From Micromonospora yangpuensis (GTDB taxonomy: Bacteria; Actinomycetota; Actinomycetes; Mycobacteriales; Micromonosporaceae): a stretch of 64,000 bases of DNA. Below are positions 41,003 to 50,130 of the stretch, one piece after another. The notes under the pieces were generated by a model, which worked only from the letters and a program-made list of their open reading frames with translations, searched no databases and was not told the origin of the DNA. Every line of letters begins with the position of its first letter. Position 1 is the first letter of the stretch. The stretch covers positions 3,038,001 to 3,102,000 of the forward strand of contig NZ_FMIA01000002.1 in the NCBI RefSeq assembly GCF_900091615.1, written 5' to 3'. Made by a program: the position numbers and the translations under genes.

Positions 41003-42583
41003 CTATTCCCGCCAGCCGGTCAGCTCGACCCCCTTGGGGATCTCCACCCGGAACCCCAGGCCGATCTCGCCGCTCTCGCCCGGGCCCAACCGTAGCCGCC
41101 AGACCACCTCACCCAGTTCGCTGCGCTCGGCCGGCGGCGGCACCAGCGTGGTGTCCCGGACGACGACCGCCTCGTCGCGGGAGACCGGCAGCTGGTCGCG
41201 TACCTCGACGGTGGCCGGCCGGGGCGTGTGGTTGGCCACGGTGATCTGGTACTCGACGTCCCGCCGGCGGGTCGAGCCGAGGGTGGCCCGGGTCTCGGTC
41301 CGCCGGTGCAGCTTCCGCTCCACCCGCACCCGGTCGTCCACCCCCAGCGCCAACTCGGTCTCCTCGCCGGGGGCCCAGACGGGCAGCCGGGTGGTCGCGA
41401 CGAAGTCGGCGCCGTGGAACACCGCCGCCGGGCCGGGCGGGAACGTGTGCGCGGAGGTGTTGCCGACGGTGGCCCGCAGGTGCGCCTCGGTGGCGCGAAG
41501 TGGCACGGTCACGTAGTCGGTGCGCGTCGGCAGCTCCAGGACGGCGATGGTGGCCCGGTGCGCGCTGCCGTCGGCCGGCACCGCCACCGGACGGGCCGGC
41601 CGGTAGGTGGCGGCGCTGATGCCCTGCTCCACCTCGGCGACCTGCTCCCGCACCTTCGGCCGGGGCCGACCGGCCCGCGCCGCGACCCCGGTGAGCGCCG
41701 GGCCCCCGCCCGGCGGTGGCGGCGAGCCGAACGAGGCCGTCGGCGCGGGCGGCGGCGGGGCGGGCCGGAACCGGTCCAGATACCAGGGCGACAACTCGGG
41801 TACGGCGGTCGCCGCCGCCGGCCGGGCGGTCGACAGCGCCAGCTCGCACTCCGGCCAGTCCTCCCCGGTGTCCTGGCTGACCAGCCCGAACCAGGTAACG
41901 GTCATGGTCTCCTCGACCAGCCGCAGGTCGTAGGAGGGCTGCCAACGGGCCCCGTCCACCAGGTAGCTGACCTCCAGGTCCAGCTCGGTGTCGTCGGCTG
42001 AGGCCGAGACGGTCACCTCGGCGGCCAGCCGGTCGGGCTCCCGCTTGCCGTGCGCCGCGTCCAGGTGCCGCTGGAGCACTGCCTGTTCCTCGGTCAGCTC
42101 GGTGCGCCGCCGGGCCAGCGCGCGTAGCCGGGCACGGGACTCGGCGAGCTGACCGGCCACCGAGTCGGTGAAGGCGGCCACGTCGGCCGGGCTCGCGTCG
42201 CCGCCGGCCAACGCCCGGGCGTACGTGCCACCGGCCCGCTCGGCCAGCCGGCCGAGGAACTCGCCGCGCTGCTGCTCGATCTCGTCGGCGTCGTCGATCT
42301 CGGCCAACTCCTCGGCCAGCTCCCGGTGCCGTTGCTCCCACCCACTCACCTGGTCGTCGGCGCTGCGGGCCTGCCGCCAGGTGGTCACGTCCACGCCCAG
42401 CACCGTGGCCGCGCCCCGGCCGCCGACCCGGATCGAGTCGCGGTGCAGCCCCAGCGGCAGTGGTGCCAGGCGTAACCGGTGTTCGCCGGCGGCCAGCCGG
42501 GCGCTGCCCCGGCGGGTGATCCGGGCCCGGTCCGGATAGACGGTGACGGCGACGATGGGTGCGTGCAACTCCGCTGTGGTCAC
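41003..42583 (-). CDS. DUF4139 / mucoidy-inhibitor-like protein
   Basis: A 526-residue protein of the DUF4139 (MuiA-like) family. The N-terminal DUF4140 region is VAVTVYPDRARITRRGSARLAAGEHRL with LPLGLHRDSIRVGG. A coiled-coil segment follows (residues ~80-190, SRARLRALARRRTELTEEQAVLQ). The C-terminal beta-rich DUF4139 domain includes LEVSYLVDGARWQPSYDLRL and ends with EIGLGFRVEIPKGVELTGW. The GTG start at 42583 overlaps the end of the upstream flavin reductase by 4 bp. Molecular function is not established for the family. The middle has a Pro-rich, poorly conserved stretch. Confidence 0.88.
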   Translation of the reverse strand: MTTAELHAPIVAVTVYPDRARITRRGSARLAAGEHRLRLAPLPLGLHRDSIRVGGRGAATVLGVDVTTWRQARSADDQVSGWEQRHRELAEELAEIDDADEIEQQRGEFLGRLAERAGGTYARALAGGDASPADVAAFTDSVAGQLAESRARLRALARRRTELTEEQAVLQRHLDAAHGKREPDRLAAEVTVSASADDTELDLEVSYLVDGARWQPSYDLRLVEETMTVTWFGLVSQDTGEDWPECELALSTARPAAATAVPELSPWYLDRFRPAPPPPAPTASFGSPPPPGGGPALTGVAARAGRPRPKVREQVAEVEQGISAATYRPARPVAVPADGSAHRATIAVLELPTRTDYVTVPLRATEAHLRATVGNTSAHTFPPGPAAVFHGADFVATTRLPVWAPGEETELALGVDDRVRVERKLHRRTETRATLGSTRRRDVEYQITVANHTPRPATVEVRDQLPVSRDEAVVVRDTTLVPPPAERSELGEVVWRLRLGPGESGEIGLGFRVEIPKGVELTGWRE

Positions 42584-43131
42584 GGCGGCGAGGGTAGTCC
42601 AACCGCGCCCGTACCGCCCTCCGTCGGCTGCGTAGGCGGCCGTAGTCCGGTGTAGCGCCCACGGTGGTAGAGCAACGGCGCGCCCCCGGTCTGCTGACCG
42701 GTCAGGGGTTCGGCCAGCACGATCACGTGGTCCCCGGCGGGCACCCGCTGCGTCACCCGGCAGAGCAGCCAGGCGATCGGACCGGGTAGCAATGGCACTC
42801 CGTACGGGCCGTTCCGCCAACCGGGGGATGCGGTGAACCGGTCGATCCCACTGGTGGCGAAGGTTCGGGCGATGTCCCGCTGATCCTCACCGAGCAGGTG
42901 CACCGCCACGTGCGCCGCGCCGGCCACGGCCGGCCAGCTCGAGGATGAGCGGGCCAGACAGAACGACACCAGCGGCGGTTGGAGCGACACCGAGGTGAAC
43001 GAGGTGGCGGTGAATCCCACCGGCGGGGCACCTGCGGCGGTGACCACCGCGACGGATGCGGCCTGCTGGCGAAGAAGCGAGCGGAACGTCTCCGGACCTA
43101 CCGGCTCGATCGGCTCGGCGGGGGCAGTCAA
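42580..43131 (-). CDS. Flavin reductase-like (FMN-binding) domain protein
   Basis: A 183-residue protein of the HpaC/flavin-reductase family, which supplies reduced FMN to two-component monooxygenases. Landmarks are FRSLLRQQAASVAVVTAAG, GFTATSFTSVSLQPPLVSFCLARSSSSW and WLLCRVTQRVPAGDHVIVLAEPL. The start is a TTG at 43131 with AGGAGG 6 nt upstream; the open frame further upstream lacks family similarity. It lies in one operon with an OsmC-type protein and the remnant of an NtaA-type flavin monooxygenase, its natural partner. That partner is now broken by the insertion sequence. Confidence 0.9.
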   Translation of the reverse strand: MTAPAEPIEPVGPETFRSLLRQQAASVAVVTAAGAPPVGFTATSFTSVSLQPPLVSFCLARSSSSWPAVAGAAHVAVHLLGEDQRDIARTFATSGIDRFTASPGWRNGPYGVPLLPGPIAWLLCRVTQRVPAGDHVIVLAEPLTGQQTGGAPLLYHRGRYTGLRPPTQPTEGGTGAVGLPSPP

Positions 43132-43187
43132 GACAATCCTCCTGATGGATGGGGCGGCTACCGTCGCGTCGACCGGTCCTGCCGGAA

Positions 43188-43622
43188 TCAGCCGACCGCG
43201 TCGAGGCGGACGGCGATGGGTGCGCCACCCCGGACGAGCGTGTTGTAGATGGGGCACCGTGCGGTGAAGTCGTCGACGTAGCGTCGGCTCAGTTCCTCGG
43301 CGGTGCCGGAGAACCTGAAGCTCAGGTCGATCCACTCGAACCGGGTGCTGTCGTCCGCGTCGACCAGGTACGACGCGGACAGCTCCAGGTGCGGGTACGG
43401 CAACTCCCACTCCACCGAGCGAGCCGCGATCAGGTTCAGCGCACACCCCGCCAGGCCAGCCAGGAAGTAGTGCGCCGTGCCCGCGTGTTCGACGACGTCC
43501 AACAGCTTGCCGTTGTCGATGGTGAAGGTCACCTCCCCGCCGTCGGCCACGAACCGTCCCACCACCGGGGTCGTCCGCAGCGTCAACACGGCCGGCTGGC
43601 GCTCGGTGGCAGTGGTGCTCAT
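43188..43622 (-). CDS. OsmC-family protein
   Basis: A 144-residue OsmC-type protein. The family's central helix carries LAGLAGCALNLIAARSVEWEL with its conserved Cys, and the fold ends with DDFTARCPIYNTLVRGG, holding the second Cys of the peroxidatic pair. Such proteins reduce organic hydroperoxides or act on thiol compounds. The ATG at 43622 overlaps the stop of the monooxygenase fragment by 4 bp. Within a flavin-monooxygenase operon it may deal with peroxide by-products. Confidence 0.88.
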   Translation of the reverse strand: MSTTATERQPAVLTLRTTPVVGRFVADGGEVTFTIDNGKLLDVVEHAGTAHYFLAGLAGCALNLIAARSVEWELPYPHLELSASYLVDADDSTRFEWIDLSFRFSGTAEELSRRYVDDFTARCPIYNTLVRGGAPIAVRLDAVG

Positions 43623-44323
43623 GCCGCACCGCCGGTCTCGGTGGCCGCCGTACGCTCGGCCAACCGGTTCGGCGCGCTCGGGAGCCCGAGGTGCTCGCGC
43701 AGCGTCGAGGTCGTGTACTCGCTGCGGAAGACGCCTCGTCGCTGCAGCTCCGGCACCACCAGGTCGACGAAGGACGCCGCCGGTCCGGGCCAGTAGGGCT
43801 GGCAGATCGCCAGGCCGTCGAACGCCTGCTCCCGGAAGTTGGACTCGATGAAGTCGGCGAGGTCCGCGGCGTCACCCACGATCGCGGGCTGCGACATCGG
43901 GTTGTTGCCGAGGTAGTGGGTCAGGTCCTCCAGGGTGATGTCCTCGTCGTCGAAGCTCGCGATCGCGTTGTCGATGATCCAGGCCTTCTCCGGGGTGAGC
44001 GAGCGGTCGATCGCCGCCAGGACCCGGTCGGTGCCGGTGTGGCCGGACAGGTCGATGCCGAACTGGTCGGAGAGCACCTGCGGGATGAAGACGTTCGTGT
44101 TCAGATCCTGTACCTCACGGAACTTGGCGTGCGCGGCACGCGCGTTCTCCGCGACGTACGGGGTGATCCCCGCGATGAGCAGATGGTCCTCGGCCGGGCG
44201 GCCGTGCCGGACCACCCGGGACTTGACGTCGGCGTAGTACGCCCTGTTCCAGTCGGCGTGCCGCCACTGGATGAACCGCATCTCGGCGTACTTGGCGGCG
44301 TACTCCAGCGAGGGGACTGCGTA
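43619..44323 (-). pseudogene. 3' fragment of an NtaA/SnaA/DszA-type FMN-dependent monooxygenase
   Basis: About 235 codons of the C-terminal half of a luciferase-like monooxygenase remain (YAVPSLEYAAKYAEMRFIQW; LLIAGITPYVAENARAAHAK; SQPAIVGDAADLADFIES; GLAICQPYWPGPAASFVDLV). Full-length members have about 430-460 residues, so roughly the first 200 codons are missing. The loss coincides exactly with the left inverted repeat of the IS256-family element at 44324. The open frame runs ~22 codons into the IS, so a short fusion could be made, but it lacks the FMN-binding N-terminal half. The substrate of the former enzyme (a chelate such as nitrilotriacetate, a sulfur heterocycle or another compound) is unknown. 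Confidence 0.88.
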
Positions 44324-45692
44324 GATTTCCGTGTTTGACCTGGGTGTGGTCCGTTGGACAGGACGTCGATCCTGTCCAGGAAGGACCACGTCATGGCAGA
44401 CAAGAAGAATCCGGTTCAGCTTCCGGGGCCGTCGGTGGCGGAGCGGGAGTTCGCCCAGCAGTTGGTCGAGCGGGCCAAGGCCGACGGAGTCTCGTTGGTC
44501 GGATCGGGTGGGCTCCTCGCCGGGATTACCCGCACCGTCCTGGAATCAGCGCTCGACGCCGAGTTGGACGCCCACCTCGACGACGCCGGTGTTGACGAGG
44601 AGACCGGTCGGCGGGTCAACATCCGTAACGGTCACGGGGTGAAGACGGTGCAGACCGAGGTCGGGCCGGTGCGGATCCAGGTCCCTCGGGACCGGGCCGG
44701 GTCGTTCACCCCGCGGATCGTGCCGAAACACGCCCGCCGCCTTGACGGCTTCAACGAGGCGATCCTGTCGTTGTACGCGAAAGGGTTGACGACCGGGGAG
44801 ATCTCCGCGCATCTCGCCGATGTGTATGACGCCGAGGTGTCCCGGGAGTTGATCAGCCGGGTCACCGACAGTGTCCTGGCCGACATGGAAGCGTGGCGGC
44901 AACGCCCCCTGGACCGGATCTATCCGGTGGTGTTCATCGACGCCCTGGTGATGAAGATCCGCCAGGGGCAGGTCGCGAACCGACCCGTCTACGTCGTCGT
45001 GGGGATCAGCCTCGACGGGGAACGCGACGTGCTCGGCATGTGGGCCGGCACCGGCGGTGAGGGCGCCAAGCAGTGGGCCGCCTACCTCACCGAACTGCGT
45101 AACCGGGGCGTCGAGGACGTGTTCATGGTCTGCTCCGACGGACTCAAGGGCATGACCGACGCGATCGAACAGGTGTGGCCGCTCGCGGTGCATCAGCAGT
45201 GCGTCGTCCACCTCGTCAGAGCCAGCCTGCGCTACACCAACCGCAAGGACTGGCAGAAGATCACCCCCGCGTTGCGGGAGATCTACACCGCGCCCACGGT
45301 GGCCGCCGCCGAGACCCGGTTCGAGGCGTTCGCCGCCGAGTTCGGCGACCGCTACCCGGCCGTCATCAAGCTGTGGCGCCAGTCCTGGCCCCAGTTCGTG
45401 CCGTTCCTGGACTACAACCACGAGGTCCGCAAAGTCCTCTACACCACCAACATCATCGAGTCCCTGAACGCCCGGTTCCGGCAGGCCGCCCGCCGCCGCG
45501 GGCATTTCCCGACCGAGCAGGCCGCGATGAAGGTCCTCTACCTCGTCGTCCAGCAGAAACGCCGGGGCGGCGGGAGTATCACCGGCCGGGTCTACGGTTG
45601 GGCCAAGGCCCTCAACGCCCTGATCCTGGCCTACAGCGACCGGATCACCATCTAACAACCTCGATCACACCACAGGCCCAAACACGGAAATC
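44324..45692 (+). mobile_element. IS256-family insertion sequence
   Basis: The element is 1369 bp. The terminal sequence GATTTCCGTGTTTG occurs at 44324-44337 and its exact complement at 45679-45692; a looser inverted match continues inward for about 15 bp. It carries one DDE transposase gene. An 8-bp-stem hairpin (44356-44363 with 44370-44377) lies in the transposase leader, as is common to block read-through expression. No matching target duplication is visible in the bases just outside either end, and the two flanks belong to unrelated broken genes. Confidence 0.9.
44393..45655 (+). CDS. IS256-family transposase
   Basis: A 420-residue transposase (Transposase_mut family) when started at ATG 44393, which has AGGAAGGA about 8 nt upstream; an ATG-less extension to 44354 is possible but lies in the leader hairpin. 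The DDE triad is visible as the Asp in VVFIDALVMKIR, the Asp in FMVCSDGLKGM and the Glu in LYTTNIIESLNARFRQAA. The C-x2-H-type stretch AVHQQCVVHLVRASL is also typical of the family. Full length, so probably active. Confidence 0.96.
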   Translation: MADKKNPVQLPGPSVAEREFAQQLVERAKADGVSLVGSGGLLAGITRTVLESALDAELDAHLDDAGVDEETGRRVNIRNGHGVKTVQTEVGPVRIQVPRDRAGSFTPRIVPKHARRLDGFNEAILSLYAKGLTTGEISAHLADVYDAEVSRELISRVTDSVLADMEAWRQRPLDRIYPVVFIDALVMKIRQGQVANRPVYVVVGISLDGERDVLGMWAGTGGEGAKQWAAYLTELRNRGVEDVFMVCSDGLKGMTDAIEQVWPLAVHQQCVVHLVRASLRYTNRKDWQKITPALREIYTAPTVAAAETRFEAFAAEFGDRYPAVIKLWRQSWPQFVPFLDYNHEVRKVLYTTNIIESLNARFRQAARRRGHFPTEQAAMKVLYLVVQQKRRGGGSITGRVYGWAKALNALILAYSDRITI

Positions 45693-47171
45693 GCCACACT
45701 CCCCGGCAACATCGATGCGACGACCGGTCTGGTGAACATCGGGGCGCGGGAGTACGACACGGTCGCGGGTCGTTTCGTGTCGGTGGATCCGATCATCGAC
45801 GTCAACGATCCGCAACAGATGAACGGGTACGCGTACGCGAACAACAACCCGGTGTCGTACTCGGATCCGGACGGGTTGCGGGCGTGTGCGGACGACGCGT
45901 GTGGCCCGGGTGCGGACTACGAGGACATGTACGGCAACTACCACAAGGTCAAGGGGCACAACGACGGTTGTGGTGGGTGTTCGGGTGCGTACGATCCGGA
46001 CGAGCCGAAGATCAATGTGCACAACAATCCGCGGGCGTCGGCGCAGGAGCGGGCGGTTGCGGCGCGGGCGGCGGCGGAGAAGGAGCGGCAGCGGCGGATC
46101 GCCGCGGCGAAGGCGAAGATGCTGAACGCCGCGAAGGCGTTGGCGAAGATCCTGATGGACGAGTTGGGCATCACCGACGCCCTGGACTGTTTCCTCAAGG
46201 GTGACATGGGTGGTTGCCTGGCGACGGCGGCGAACGTGGCGGGTGCCGCGATCGGTGGGGCGTTGGGCAAGTTGGCGGCCAGATACGGTGCGCCGTGGAA
46301 GTGGAAGAAGTTCGCGAACCTGACGAGCAGGGTGAAGGGTCTGCTCGGTGACCTGATCGGCGGGGTGAAGAGTTATCTCAAGTGTGCCAAGCACAGTTTT
46401 GCTCCGGGCACGCTGGTGCTGCTGGCGGATGGCTCGGTGCGTCCGATCGAGGCGGTGCGCACGGGAGACCGGGTCGTCGCCGAGGATCCCGAGACGGGTG
46501 CGGCCGGTGTCCGGGAGGTGGTGGCCACCCATGTCAACCTGGATGTGGAGCTTGCTGATCTGACCTTGTCGACGGTTGCCGGGCCGGTGCTGGTCGAGAC
46601 GACGGTGGATCATCCGTTCTGGAGTCGGGACCGGTCGGCCTGGGTCGGGGCGGGTGGGCTGCGTGCCGGTGAGCGGATGCTCTCGGCCGACGGGGCGCCG
46701 GTGACCGTGTCGCAGGTCAGGTCCCACCTCGGCCAGCGGGTAATGTACGACCTCACCATCGACAACATCCACACGTACTATGTTCTCGCCGGCAACACTC
46801 CCGTGCTGGTGCACAACTGCGGTAGTCAGACGCTTTACCGGAGCGACACTCGGGATCCGAGCGAAATATTCGCCAATGGCTTCGAATCTCGTGGGGATAA
46901 CATGGATGTTCTGGAACATGCCTCTGGGTGGTCGCGAGATTCTGGTTATGTTTCCACAACGACAAGCGAGCGCGTGGCGATAAACAGGGGTGGCAACGTC
47001 TATGAAGTGCGCGCGGATGGTGTGGATGTCAACAAGGAATTTCCAGGAAATCCCTTCTCGCATGAGCGTGAAGTAGCAGTTCCTAGAAGCATTGCACCGG
47101 AATGTATCGTCTCCTGTCGCTTGCCTGACGGTGCGCGGGTCGTGAATCCTAATTATGGCGGTGGGAGGTAA
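45693..47171 (+). pseudogene. 5'-truncated Rhs-type polymorphic toxin: HINT domain plus ADP-ribosyltransferase tip
   Basis: The open frame enters directly from the IS end; the first usable start is GTG 45732. It opens with the last piece of an Rhs core (IGAREYDTVAGRFVSVDPI; NGYAYANNNPVSYSDPDG). An Ala/Lys-rich linker follows. A HINT autoprotease-type domain starts at Cys218 (KCAKHSFAPGTLVLLADG) and runs through TTVDHPFWSRDR to the terminal TYYVLAGNTPVLVHNC. The last ~116 residues resemble the pertussis toxin S1 group: LYRSDTRDPSEIFANGFESRG (catalytic Arg370), GYVSTTTSERVA (Ser-Thr-Ser position), VYEVRADG, and SHEREVAVPRSIAPE with a Glu-x-Glu pair (445/447). The toxin tip has lower GC than the core. 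The delivery part has been lost at the IS junction. Confidence 0.85.
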
Positions 47172-47172
47172 C

Positions 47173-47577
47173 GTGGCAGCGATGTTTTACAAATTGTTGG
47201 CCACTGGATCCGACGGTGGGAACGCCCAGGTGGAGCTCACCTTGCTATCCGAGGATCCAGCGGCCCTTCAAGCTCGTTGGGGCCATGGGGAGCCTCGGAA
47301 ATATTCGGGTGTTGACCTGTTTGAGTGTCTTATCTCAGTCCGCGCGGATCTTGAATCGCAAAGTCTGCTCCTGTGTTGCCAAGGGGCTAGGAGGAATGTA
47401 AGTCCATCCGGGATGACGCGTCAGATGAGCAATGGTCGGTTGGCGTACCTGCTTCCAGTTGGACGACCGGTGTCTGACGAGGACCTGGTTGACGTTTTTG
47501 CGCCGGCGGACTGTTCAGAGGTCGTATCAATTGCCGACCAGAAGGCGGAGATCGCTCGGATATTTCGGGGGCACTGA
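47173..47577 (+). CDS. Candidate cognate immunity protein
   Basis: A 134-residue protein that begins two bases after the toxin stop, at GTG 47173 with GGGAGG 4 nt upstream (ATG 47182 is an alternative). It is acidic, without signal peptide or membrane segment, and lower in GC than the chromosomal average. I recognise no family from the sequence (LLATGSDGGNAQVELTLLSED; ARWGHGEPRKYSGVDLFECL; DEDLVDVFAPADCSEVVSI). In polymorphic toxin systems the gene directly after the toxin tip almost always encodes the antidote, and this is the basis of the call. Confidence 0.6.
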   Translation: MAAMFYKLLATGSDGGNAQVELTLLSEDPAALQARWGHGEPRKYSGVDLFECLISVRADLESQSLLLCCQGARRNVSPSGMTRQMSNGRLAYLLPVGRPVSDEDLVDVFAPADCSEVVSIADQKAEIARIFRGH

Positions 47578-48376
47578 GCGGTTGCGTCGTTGCACGGTCA
47601 AGCGGGTCAGGCGGCGCCCTGACGGTCGTCGCCTGCCCTTGCCGTCACGGCTACGTTTCGTAGTCGGGGGTTGCCCGAGGGTGCGGTGGTCTTTCCGGGC
47701 TGTCGTCACGGTCGCCGTCAGTCCGGGACGCGTATCGGCATGCGTCGATTCCCGGGTCCAGGCGTCTGGATGCCGTGCCGCGTAGCGCCGCGGCGTCAAT
47801 CGTCGGGGTCCTTGACGCCCGGGGGTCGGTGAACGGGTTCATTTTGACCCCGGGTCGTCGCCGTGGCGGTGGGTCGGTCCGGTATTGATGGGCGTGCGTG
47901 CCGGCCGTAGGCCTTGAGCGCGTGCGCGCGGCCCGGCTTCTGTCGGACCGCATCTCTTGATCCTGTAGAGCAGTTGTGACCCAGTCGGATCTTGGTCGAG
48001 GGCCTTGGTCCGGCTGGCTTACTGCTTCGGCGTGCGCTGGCAGCTGGTGCGGGAGCGCTTGCCGGGCGGCGTGGCACGCTCGTTGCTGCTGAGACGCCGC
48101 AGGTGTTCAGACTGCTGGGCGAAGTTGCCGCGGTCGGCCTGGTACTTGATTACGGCATCGATGAGGCCGTGGGTCTTGCTCTCACCGACGACTGACACCC
48201 GACCAGCCGCGCCCCGACCGGACCCTCATGCCGCTGACCGGTGGTGGGCTGCTGCAGCAGTTGACCAAGCGGTCCTGGAGTGGGCGTTGGACGGGGAGAT
48301 CACCGATCACGCTCTTCTGCGGAACCGTTTTCCGGCGTATCGTTGAAGTTTGTTAACGAGAGGATTCGCAAGTCTG
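47578..48376. other. About 800 bp without a confident gene
   Basis: Open frames here are short and lack convincing ribosome sites or family patterns. The most protein-like is a minus-strand frame ending at the TAA at 48019-48021, which reads KTHGLIDAVIKYQADRGNFA then QQSEHLRRLSSNERATPPGK; it may be a 59-codon gene or a fragment. Graveyards of displaced cassettes are common behind Rhs-type toxin genes. Confidence 0.4.
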
Positions 48377-48766
48377 ATGTCCATGGTGAGACAACAAGAT
48401 CCAGACTTTCGTATATGCCACATCACCTTTGAGTCATTACTGGAAGTCCAGCGGGACGCGGAGAGTAGCGGCTTCGCCAGCAGGTGGACGTCACTCGATG
48501 CTCTTCGTGCTCAGGTAAAAGAGGACAGTGTTCTGGTGTCACCTTTAATGAGGGAGACGAGAGGTGGCCCGATCCGTGCCTACCGGTGCGCTGTCCTTTT
48601 TTCTGTGACGAGTGGGGGTGGTCGGGGTGGAGTTGCAACTATCGACATTTCTCCAGCGAGATTCGATTCGTTGACGCGTATAGATAGGGATCCAGACGTG
48701 AGGGAGGTTCTAGTAAATGTGTTCGCACTCGCATTGAGCGGAATTTCTACGGTGTCCAAGAATTAG
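48377..48766 (+). CDS. Small hypothetical protein, possible orphan immunity protein
   Basis: Up to 129 residues from ATG 48377 (a second ATG is at 48383, and the frame is open back to a TTG at 48350; GAGAGGA lies 13 nt before the first ATG). The sequence (HITFESLLEVQRDAESSGF; SRWTSLDALRAQVKEDSVLV; VATIDISPARFDSLTRIDRD) shows alternating beta and helical character, no membrane helix and markedly lower GC. I do not recognise a family. Its place downstream of a toxin/immunity pair suggests an orphan immunity gene from an earlier toxin cassette. Confidence 0.5.
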   Translation: MSMVRQQDPDFRICHITFESLLEVQRDAESSGFASRWTSLDALRAQVKEDSVLVSPLMRETRGGPIRAYRCAVLFSVTSGGGRGGVATIDISPARFDSLTRIDRDPDVREVLVNVFALALSGISTVSKN

Positions 48767-49273
48767 TTTCTCAAGTGTCAACTTTCTTGCCCGGAAAATA
48801 CCGTACTGAGTTTGCCAGGGTGAAGATTGTTGGCTGCGCTTCCCGGTGAACTTCATCGGCGATGTGCGTGGTTGTGGTTATTGGTGCGCCGGCCCGACGG
48901 GGATATCTGCCCGGTGGGCCGGCGCCGTCTTGGTGGCACATAGTCGGCCTCGGGATACGGTATGGACGTTTCTATGAATCGGCAAAGTGGCTCCAATTCG
49001 CGGACTATGTCCGGTCCGTAGGGCAAAGTGAGGGGTAGGCGCAGCGGCTTGGTGGCCATCTTGTGTTCTCCACAGGGCTGCGGCGGCGGTGCTGTGGCCA
49101 AGTTGGAAGCGTCGGACTAAGTCTGGCGCCTCTAACCGGGTCATACTGAAAGGAGTAGATCGGATGGCCTTGAGGTCAGGGTGAGGAGGGGCGCAGTAGT
49201 CTGCGATTGACCAGGCGGAAAGTGTGTTTGAAGAAGATGACGTGAATAGTTTAAATATGTCGAGAAGTGACTG
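48767..49273. other. About 500 bp low-GC spacer, no gene seen
   Basis: This AT-richer stretch contains no plus-strand frame of useful length. Minus-strand open frames are present, but their translations look random and they overlap the following gene. Confidence 0.5.
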
Positions 49274-49918
49274 ATGGCCGACGGCTTCGTCAAGTGGGTA
49301 AGAAATGCCTCTACTGGCGATTCTTTTCAACGTCAGGTCACCCTGCTGAAGGGGTGGGGAGTTAATCTGGTTCATCCCGCGAAGGGCGTCGCAGTTCTAC
49401 TCGATATCGACGGCAATGGCGTTGATGTCGCTCCGGAGCGCGTTGCCGAGTTGATCGGCCAACGAGTGGGTCGTGAAATTTCCGTGGAATGGTGGCTTTC
49501 TGCAGATATCGATGTTACGTGCAGTCATGTTTTCTATCCGCGCAACCAGGAAGTCCAGACCTATCATACTGATGGTCTCGAAAGTGCTGAGTGTGACGTC
49601 GTGGTTAGCGCAGTGCGGAACCTTTTTGACGCTGATCCGGAGAATTCCAAAGCTCTAGTGGTGGATGTTCGTGGCGATACTGTCGACTTCGAATGGGAGG
49701 AGTTTCTGCTATACGGGAAGGAGTGTGATGGTGGTGTGCTCGATACGACGGCGAAGACGATCCTTATCTCGGGTAACGCGGCCGGGCTTACTTCGCTCGC
49801 CCGTCACCTGCTCACCCTCGCGCAGCCCAGCGCACCGGCTGGATCGCACTTGGATTTCGACGACTACTGCGGCTGGTTCGAGGAAGGCTCTTTTGGGGTT
49901 CGGATCGAGCTGGAGTAG
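49274..49918 (+). CDS. Hypothetical protein with Imm32-like C-terminus
   Basis: A 214-residue soluble, acidic protein starting at ATG 49274 with GAGAAG 6 nt upstream. The N-terminal part (GWGVNLVHPAKGVAVLLDID; RVGREISVEWWLSADIDVTC) is of unknown type. The last ~70 residues (ILISGNAAGLTSLARHLLTL, then GSHLDFDDYCGWFEEGSFGV) follow the pattern of the Imm32-type immunity domain, with a G-N-x-x-G-L-x-x-L-A motif followed by H-x-D-x-x-x-x-L/F-E-x-G-S. That match is from memory and moderate. The lower GC and position support a third immunity-like gene behind the toxin. Confidence 0.6.
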   Translation: MADGFVKWVRNASTGDSFQRQVTLLKGWGVNLVHPAKGVAVLLDIDGNGVDVAPERVAELIGQRVGREISVEWWLSADIDVTCSHVFYPRNQEVQTYHTDGLESAECDVVVSAVRNLFDADPENSKALVVDVRGDTVDFEWEEFLLYGKECDGGVLDTTAKTILISGNAAGLTSLARHLLTLAQPSAPAGSHLDFDDYCGWFEEGSFGVRIELE

Positions 49919-50130
49919 CGGCCTGCGTGTTCTCCGGCACCGCCACCGTCAGGCTATTGCATAGTCACGTGCCGGGTCGTTGGCCAGGGGTTTTGAGGCG
50001 TGTTTGGTGTTGGTGGAAGCGTAGGAAGCGGGTGAGGGCCTGTCGGTCAGGCCCAGGTCCCCGCACGCGCGTGTCAAGGTCACGAGCAGGCAAGCTGTTC
50101 CGCCCCGCCGCAATCACCGGGAGGGTGCGG

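Noticed and set aside
48878-49375. 165-codon minus-strand frame
   Set aside because: It shows no domain pattern or ribosome site and overlaps the start of the better supported plus-strand gene at 49274.
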